Origin: Clostridia bacterium
Lineage (GTDB): Bacteria > Bacillota > Clostridia > Christensenellales > UBA1242
DNA length: 11,153 bases
NCBI GenBank assembly: GCA_017473285.1
Contig: JAFULP010000066.1
Location: 1-11,153, forward strand
Direction of reading: 5' to 3'
In this document: in pieces, positions 6,790 to 11,153 of the stretch
Numbering within the stretch: the stretch's first letter is position 1
How the letters are laid out: every line of letters begins with the position of its first letter
Notes under the pieces: generated by a model
The model's input: the letters and a program-made list of their open reading frames with translations, nothing else
Told to the model about the DNA's origin: nothing
Database searches by the model: none
Program-made: the position numbers and the translations under genes

Positions 6790-7902
6790 ATGAAAAAAGG
6801 TAAAATATTTAAAACACTTGCAGTTGTGGGTACTTGTATGTGTGCACCATTTGTATTATCAGGTTGCGATAAAGAAGTAGAAAGTAAGGTTTCTTTTAGA
6901 GTAGAAGATGGTTATATTCAAGTAACCGAAGATGGAACAAATTGGAAAGACTTAATTGATGTTGATGACTTAAAAGGACTTCCAGGACAAGAAGGTATTG
7001 CGGGCAAACAAGTCGAATTTCAAGCAACTAAAACACATATTCAATGGAGATATGTTGGCGAAGAAAATTGGAACGATTTAATTGCTTTTGTTGATTTGGA
7101 ACAGAAAGAAGATGAAGTAGATGTCGAGGCATTAAATCAAAGAGGATTTACATTGTTTACTTCTAAACTAAATAATATGAATGGAAATTATAAAGTTACA
7201 TACGATTATGCAGACAAATATATCGTAGAATCTTTTGGTAATTTTAGTTTTTTAGAATATGTAGATGCTACTAGTGCTCAGAATCTTGTGATTAGAGCAT
7301 CTCTTGAATATGATTATGGTGGAAAGAGTAAACCTGTTGGTAGTGAAGAATGGTATACACATTATTCATTTAATGGAATTGCGGAAATAACGGGCGATTA
7401 TGTGCCAACCAATCATCTTACACACATGTATACATATCAACAAGATATTGAAGAGTATAAATATTTCGCAGGCGGAGGAACGGTTAATTATCTTCCAAAT
7501 TCAGCAGATGAAAATTTTAACTTTAATTATGTTAGATATTTAAAAAGTTTTACTGCGGACGACATTATAGAATGTGAATTTAATGATAATGGTGATTGTA
7601 TAATTACATTTAATTATTATGGTGGAAATGGTTATAGTTCATCACAACCATATTTAAAATCAGATTATACATACGAATTTAATGTTAATAAAGATGGTGA
7701 AATTCAAAGATGTTATGTATATGAAAAGGATTTTTTAAATCCAGATATTAAAGGCGATTTGTATTGTAAAATAAGCTATGAAAAGGGTAAATCTTTAATT
7801 ACAAACGATATGTTTGAAGATTTGTTGGAAAAAGTAAAAGAGAAAAACCCTAAAATAACAAGTTTGGTTGATTATTTTGCTTTTACAAAGGTTGAAGAAT
7901 AA
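6790..7902 (+). CDS. Secreted lipoprotein with tandem W-x-D-L-I repeats and a short collagen-like linker
   Basis: This is a 370-aa predicted lipoprotein of unknown function. A basic, hydrophobic signal peptide ends in the lipobox LSGC, so Cys26 would be lipidated and the protein anchored outside the membrane. Two related repeats of about 28 residues follow. Residues 34-61 run V-x-F-x6-I-Q-x7-W-K-D-L-I-x3-D-L, and residues 75-103 run V-x-F-x6-I-Q-W-x7-W-N-D-L-I-x3-D-L. Between them are three Gly-x-x triplets (GLP-GQE-GIA, 63-71). Repeats of this type occur in Bacillota surface proteins. Residues about 115-370 are acidic and Tyr/Asn-rich, look beta-rich, and match no family I can name. AAAGGAT (6777-6783) lies 6 nt before the ATG. 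All six Arg codons are AGA, whereas der uses AGA for only 4 of 19, which may point to recent acquisition. Expression is likely controlled by the divergent XRE protein. Confidence 0.8.
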   Translation: MKKGKIFKTLAVVGTCMCAPFVLSGCDKEVESKVSFRVEDGYIQVTEDGTNWKDLIDVDDLKGLPGQEGIAGKQVEFQATKTHIQWRYVGEENWNDLIAFVDLEQKEDEVDVEALNQRGFTLFTSKLNNMNGNYKVTYDYADKYIVESFGNFSFLEYVDATSAQNLVIRASLEYDYGGKSKPVGSEEWYTHYSFNGIAEITGDYVPTNHLTHMYTYQQDIEEYKYFAGGGTVNYLPNSADENFNFNYVRYLKSFTADDIIECEFNDNGDCIITFNYYGGNGYSSSQPYLKSDYTYEFNVNKDGEIQRCYVYEKDFLNPDIKGDLYCKISYEKGKSLITNDMFEDLLEKVKEKNPKITSLVDYFAFTKVEE

Positions 7903-7905
7903 TTT

Positions 7906-7934
7906 AAAAAGAGAGTTAATTAAACTCTCTTTTT
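7906..7934. terminator. Bidirectional terminator between lipoprotein and ABC permease genes
   Basis: AAAAAGAGAGTT (7906-7917) pairs perfectly with AACTCTCTTTTT (7923-7934) around a 5-nt loop. T's lie on the plus-strand 3' side and A's on the other. It sits between convergent stops at 7902 and 7942 and can end both transcripts. Confidence 0.88.
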
Positions 7935-7941
7935 GTATATA

Positions 7942-8751
7942 TTATTGTCCACGATTTTTGCGGATGAATTTTTCAAGTAATGCAACTAGGAAATACATTC
8001 CCGCTGCCATTACGCATAGCACGATTACGCTGGTCATTACAAGGTCTAGGTTAAACACTTGACCGCCATAGATTAGCAGATAGCCGATACCGGCTTTGCA
8101 CGCCAAATATTCGCCCATTATGGATCCGATCCAACTTAAGCCTACGTTTACTTTTAGAGTAGAAATTATATCTGGTACGCTGGCTGGAAGGACAACTTTC
8201 ATAAATATTTGAAATTTGTTAGCACCAAGCGATTTAAGTAGGGCAATTAGGTTTTTGTCCGTGTTTAAAAATGCATTCATTATATTTAAAGTGGTTACAA
8301 TTACCACAATTAGCACAGCCATAGTTATAATTGCTTTACTGCCTACGCCCATCCAAATAATGATGATAGGGCCAAGGGCGATTTTAGGCAAACTGTTAAG
8401 GGTAACAATGTATGGCTCAAGTATTTTACGCAAGTATTCGCTCCACCATAGCATTATTGCTAGTATTATGCCAATGATTGTGGCGATTGAAAAGGCGTAT
8501 AGTGTTTCCTTTAAAGTTACCCAAGCGTGGAAGAATAGTTCGCCATTTGAGTGGAGTTGCTTAATTGTGGACCAAATTCGGCTAGGGGATGAAAAGAAGA
8601 ATACATCTATTGCGCCAGTGCGTGTGCCAACTTCCCAGCCCACAAACAAAACAACTAATATGAGAACTTGGAAAAGTATTATTGTCCAAGATTTAAATCG
8701 GTTAATTGCTAGATAGCGTTTATGTTCTTTTGAATAATTATTTTTCTTCAT
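7942..8751 (-). CDS. ABC importer permease (SsuC/ThiX/NrtB-like)
   Basis: This is the membrane subunit of an importer in the nitrate/sulfonate/taurine/pyrimidine-precursor group (BPD_transp_1 domain). It has 269 aa and about six hydrophobic helices. The EAA-type loop that docks on the ATPase is at about residues 171-200, with the core LKSLGANKFQIFMKVVLPAS. The Met at 8751 is preferred over one 28 codons earlier (8835): GGGGAG (8761-8766) lies 9 nt upstream, the upstream extension is hydrophilic and not family-like, and 8751 gives a 14-bp overlap with the ATPase gene, typical of coupling. The substrate cannot be read from this subunit. Confidence 0.9.
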   Translation of the reverse strand: MKKNNYSKEHKRYLAINRFKSWTIILFQVLILVVLFVGWEVGTRTGAIDVFFFSSPSRIWSTIKQLHSNGELFFHAWVTLKETLYAFSIATIIGIILAIMLWWSEYLRKILEPYIVTLNSLPKIALGPIIIIWMGVGSKAIITMAVLIVVIVTTLNIMNAFLNTDKNLIALLKSLGANKFQIFMKVVLPASVPDIISTLKVNVGLSWIGSIMGEYLACKAGIGYLLIYGGQVFNLDLVMTSVIVLCVMAAGMYFLVALLEKFIRKNRGQ

Positions 8752-9505
8752 CTTGTATTTCTCCCCAAAGTTTGTTAAACAAAGTTTCTGCTTCGGGCAA
8801 TTGTCGTTTTTGTAAAGGGGTAAGTGATTTATCAAAATCTAGCGTGTATATTGCCTTGATATGCGCAGGCCGTTTGGATAGCACCAATATGCGGTCGGAC
8901 ATACTAATGGCTTCTTGCAAGTCGTGAGTTACAAGTATTGCAGTTTTTTTCTCTTGCTTGATGATATTTGCCACATCATCACATACATTTAACCTTGTTT
9001 GATAATCAAGGGCTGAAAATGGCTCATCAAGCAGTAGTATTGAAGGATTAAGTGCAAGGGTGCGAATAAGGGCTACACGCTGGCGCATACCGCCCGATAA
9101 CTCGTCAGGACGCTTGCGCTTAAAGTCCTTTAAACCATATTTGTCAAGCAAGTTTAATGCTCGTTCTTTGTTTTCTTTTGTATTCTTGCCTTGAACTTCT
9201 AGCCCAAGCAACACATTTTTTTCGATATTTCGCCACGGCAATAAGTTATCTCGTTGGAACATATATCCACACTTTGAATCCTTGGCTTTGGGCGGTTCGC
9301 CATTTACAAGCACTGTGCCATCGCTGGGCGCAAGTAGCCCTGAAATTATGGATAATATAGTGGTTTTACCACAACCAGATGGGCCTATGATAGATACAAA
9401 TTCACCCGACTTTACATCGAAGTTAATGTTGTTTAGTGCCAAAGTTTCGCATTGCATACTATGATAAGTTAAACTTACATTTCGTACTTCTATAACTTTT
9501 TCCAT
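8738..9505 (-). CDS. ABC importer ATPase (SsuB/TauB/NrtD-like)
   Basis: This 255-aa ATP-hydrolysing subunit powers the importer on the inner face of the membrane. All motifs are intact: Walker A GPSGCGKT (41-48), Q-loop FQRDNLLPW (83-91), signature LSGGMRQ (136-142), Walker B ILLLDE (156-161) and switch His194 (VTHD). The phrase MFQRDNLLPWRNIEKNV is typical of the nitrate/sulfonate/taurine importer branch. AAAGGAG (9516-9522) precedes the ATG at 9505. It lies between the substrate-binding gene (92 bp upstream) and the permease gene, which it overlaps. Confidence 0.95.
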   Translation of the reverse strand: MEKVIEVRNVSLTYHSMQCETLALNNINFDVKSGEFVSIIGPSGCGKTTILSIISGLLAPSDGTVLVNGEPPKAKDSKCGYMFQRDNLLPWRNIEKNVLLGLEVQGKNTKENKERALNLLDKYGLKDFKRKRPDELSGGMRQRVALIRTLALNPSILLLDEPFSALDYQTRLNVCDDVANIIKQEKKTAILVTHDLQEAISMSDRILVLSKRPAHIKAIYTLDFDKSLTPLQKRQLPEAETLFNKLWGEIQDEEK

Positions 9506-9597
9506 AATGTATAACTCCTTTAAGTTAAAAACTTTATTTTATTTAGCATAAGGGGTTTAGCGAAGTGCGAATACAATATAATATCACTTGTCATACA

Positions 9598-10623
9598 CTA
9601 ATCAGCAACAGCACTTGCAAACTCGGTATTTACAGCATCTGCGTAGTTTACTCTTGCGCTTAATTCGCCAGCATTATCCATAATTTCTTGTAGCATATTC
9701 CAAGAACTTTCACTTAGCACAAAGTCATCAGCATACGCACCAATACGGATATAGTTGCGCACGGCAGATATTATTAATTGGTCGCTGGTTGTGCTAAATG
9801 ATGGTTTTAATGCACTAACTAATTGAGCGTCGGTGGCGGTCATTAAATAGTCGTAACCTTTCTTTAATGCACGCATAAATTTTTCAATTTTTTCTGGGTT
9901 CTTTTTTAAGAACGAACTTGTAGCAGTATACACAGTGTAAGGAATGTCGGACACTTCTTCACCAAGAGCGGAAACAATTACACCCGTGCCGTCAAGTTCA
10001 CATTGGCTAGCGCTTGGCTCAAACATTGTGCAATAATCGCCAGTACCTGCTACGAAACTTGATACGGTCAAGTTAAAGGCAACAGACAAATCAATAACTG
10101 TGTCAACGCCATCTTCAAACGAGTCACCAGTAGTCAAGCCATAATTGTGCTCTAAGATGTATTTTAGTGTCATTGCAGGCATACCGCCACGGCGACCACC
10201 AATAATTGATTTGCCCACTAAGTCGGTGTAACTAAATGTGCCAGTGTTTTCATCTGGGCGTCCAACCAAGAACGATCCGTCACAAGCAGTAAGTTGCGCA
10301 AATATAATAGGGGCGTTGCTCATACCTTGATTTCGTACATAAATCATACCCTCAGGTCCAAGCAAGCCAATGTCGGCGCTCTTGCTTGTAAGTGCAGTTG
10401 TAACAGCGTCACTTCCACCAGCGTTGGTAAGTTCAATTTCAATGCCTTCTTCTTCAAAATAGCCATTGTTCATTGCTACATACATTGGGGCATAGAAAAG
10501 GCTATGAGTAACTTCGCTAACACGAATCACATTATCGTCCTTTTTCTTGCCACAAGCAGTTAAACCTAAGCAAACCGAAAATAATGACATTACTACAACT
10601 AGCAAAATTGTAAGTTTTTTCAT
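9598..10623 (-). CDS. ABC importer substrate-binding lipoprotein (NMT1/SsuA-like)
   Basis: This is the extracellular binding component of the importer encoded just downstream, 341 aa. The signal peptide ends in the lipobox LTAC, so Cys24 should be lipidated. The mature protein follows the NMT1/THI5/SsuA-type pattern: HSLFYAPMYVAMNNGYFEEEGIEIEL near the start (residues about 40-65), ADIGLLGPEG (about 86-95), then LVGKSIIGGRRGGMP where the ligand lies in relatives. Relatives bind sulfonates, nitrate, or thiamine and riboflavin precursors, so the ligand here is open. No TPP, FMN or SAM riboswitch is visible upstream. AGGAGG (10628-10633) lies 4 nt before the ATG. It is the first gene of the three-gene operon. 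Confidence 0.9.
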   Translation of the reverse strand: MKKLTILLVVVMSLFSVCLGLTACGKKKDDNVIRVSEVTHSLFYAPMYVAMNNGYFEEEGIEIELTNAGGSDAVTTALTSKSADIGLLGPEGMIYVRNQGMSNAPIIFAQLTACDGSFLVGRPDENTGTFSYTDLVGKSIIGGRRGGMPAMTLKYILEHNYGLTTGDSFEDGVDTVIDLSVAFNLTVSSFVAGTGDYCTMFEPSASQCELDGTGVIVSALGEEVSDIPYTVYTATSSFLKKNPEKIEKFMRALKKGYDYLMTATDAQLVSALKPSFSTTSDQLIISAVRNYIRIGAYADDFVLSESSWNMLQEIMDNAGELSARVNYADAVNTEFASAVAD

Positions 10624-10649
10624 TTAACCTCCTAAATAGACTATAATAC

Positions 10650-10678
10650 ATTGTATGACAATTTTTATAAAAGGTTAA
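10650..10678 (-). promoter_or_regulatory. Possible promoter of the ABC importer operon
   Basis: On the minus strand TTAACC (10673-10678), a 17-bp spacer and TACAAT (10650-10655) form a moderate sigma-A match, placing a start near 10643 and a short leader. No terminator separates the Cys-rich gene upstream, so the operon could also be read from that gene's promoter. Confidence 0.45.
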
Positions 10679-10685
10679 AAATTAC

Positions 10686-10997
10686 TTAACGTTTAAATCT
10701 TTCAAGCATACATTTATCAATTTTTTGGCTGGGTTCATTATTATATAGGTACAATTTAAGTTGATTAAGCATTTTATTAACTTGTTTTAATACATATAAA
10801 GCTCTCTCTTCTTTTTTAATTTTTTCACCCATTTCGGTTCGTTGCTCAAAATATTTGCAATCTATTTTTCTAATTTTGAAATCTTTATCACGGCAAGTGC
10901 AATGTCCGCAACTGGTTTGATGTATCATATCTTCACAAATGACATAGTGTTGCAAAAAGTGTATACAATGTTCACATTGATAAAAAGTTTTACTCAT
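10686..10997 (-). CDS. Small Cys-rich, probable metal-binding protein of unknown function
   Basis: This 103-aa protein is not recognised. Its first half is rich in possible metal ligands: C8-x2-C11, H13, H17, C21, C30-x2-C33-x-C35 and C47, in the pattern CEHC...HY...C...CGHCTC...DCKYFE. It resembles a compact zinc-ribbon or treble-clef-like fold. The second half (about 52-103) is charged and probably helical. There is no signal peptide, so it is cytoplasmic. AGGAG (11004-11008) lies 6 nt before the ATG. It is transcribed from a strong promoter whose spacer is a TATC-N6-GATA palindrome, divergent from an HTH gene. The ABC operon starts 62 bp downstream on the same strand. Binding zinc, iron or an Fe-S cluster would all be guesses. 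Confidence 0.7.
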   Translation of the reverse strand: MSKTFYQCEHCIHFLQHYVICEDMIHQTSCGHCTCRDKDFKIRKIDCKYFEQRTEMGEKIKKEERALYVLKQVNKMLNQLKLYLYNNEPSQKIDKCMLERFKR

Positions 10998-11013
10998 AAA
11001 TTTCTCCTAATCA

Positions 11014-11080
11014 TATCATTTACGATATAAATATATCATATCGAAATCGATATGTCAAGCAATTTGTATCATTTTTGATA
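11014..11080. promoter_or_regulatory. Three TATC-N6-GATA operator copies
   Basis: Three palindromes share TATC-N6-GATA: 11014-11027 (centre ATTTAC), 11039-11052 (centre GAAATC) and 11067-11080 (centre ATTTTT). The middle copy extends to 8-bp arms, CATATCGA-AA-TCGATATG (11037-11054). Spacings are 25 and 28 bp centre to centre. Copy 1 covers the start region of the leftward gene, copy 2 its promoter spacer, and copy 3 abuts the -10 of the rightward HTH gene. The likely binder is that HTH protein. Confidence 0.75.
11030..11058 (-). promoter_or_regulatory. Strong promoter of the Cys-rich gene
   Basis: On the minus strand a consensus TTGACA (11053-11058) is followed by a 17-bp spacer and TATATT (11030-11035). 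Operator copy 2 occupies the spacer. Transcription should start near 11023, about 25 nt before the ATG at 10997. Confidence 0.85.
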
Positions 11081-11093
11081 TATAATTATTTAT

Positions 11094-11153
11094 ATGAAGA
11101 CAAAATTTCAAGAAAGATTTAGAGAGTTAAAGAAAAATTCAGGACTATCAGAT
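11094..11153 (+). CDS. N-terminus of a second small HTH (XRE-type) regulator, cut by the window end
   Basis: Twenty codons are visible, beginning MKTKFQERFRELKKNSGLSD. The Phe-x-x-Arg-Phe-Arg-Glu-Leu-Lys-x5-Leu-Ser pattern is the usual start of a Cro/C1-type HTH (helix 1 plus the start of helix 2). There is no Shine-Dalgarno sequence. TATAAT (11081-11086) lies only 7 nt before the ATG, suggesting a leaderless mRNA. It is divergent from the Cys-rich gene, with three palindromes between them, so it is the likely repressor for both. The rest of the gene is outside the window. Confidence 0.7.
   Translation, partial: MKTKFQERFRELKKNSGLSD

Noticed and set aside
8752..8835. Upstream Met start for the ABC permease
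   Set aside because: It would add 28 hydrophilic residues unlike the family. The Met at 8751 has a GGGGAG at good spacing.
10624..10685. Riboswitch ahead of the ABC importer
   Set aside because: The leader would be only tens of bases, too short for a TPP, FMN or SAM riboswitch, and no conserved core is visible.

Overview
The window looks like a low-GC Bacillota (Clostridia-type, probably uncultured) chromosome segment. Non-coding DNA is very AT-rich, most genes have Shine-Dalgarno sequences of the AGGAG type, stops are normal with no sign of UGA recoding, and the gene content is typical of that group: FeoA/FeoB, Der, PlsY, two Cys-anchored lipoproteins and an SsuABC-like ABC transporter. No RNA gene, insertion sequence or CRISPR array was seen.

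Layout. (1) 1-1402: a GC-rich structured spot (75-122), a strong hairpin terminator, and a leftward gene for a divergent diadenylate-cyclase-type (DisA_N/DAC) protein with a disordered tail. (2) 1679-3889: rightward feoA-feoB ferrous iron uptake genes. feoB is split by a single-base frameshift in a T-tract near 2643 and its G domain has lost the usual G4 motif. (3) 3890-4238: AT-rich gap ending in a good promoter for der. (4) 4239-6443: der (ribosome-assembly GTPase) and plsY (acyl-phosphate glycerol-3-phosphate acyltransferase, with an unusually long charged tail), closed by a bidirectional terminator. (5) 6494-7902: a small XRE repressor divergent from a lipoprotein gene. Two copies of a GAACA-N3-TGTTC operator lie between them, one exactly filling the spacer of the lipoprotein promoter. 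(6) 7942-10623: leftward ABC importer operon (substrate-binding lipoprotein, ATPase, permease). (7) 10686-11153: a leftward Cys-rich small protein gene, divergent from the first 20 codons of another small HTH regulator. Three TATC-N6-GATA operators lie between them, and again one exactly fills the promoter spacer.

The most interesting structure is the pair (5) and (7). Two small HTH regulators have no Shine-Dalgarno sequence and may be translated from leaderless mRNA. Each is divergent from one strongly promoted target, and each has its own palindrome placed in the -35/-10 spacer of that target. They look like two instances of one regulatory design with different DNA codes, one controlling a surface lipoprotein of unknown role and the other a probable metal-binding protein of unknown role. 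The second may also influence the ABC operon by read-through.
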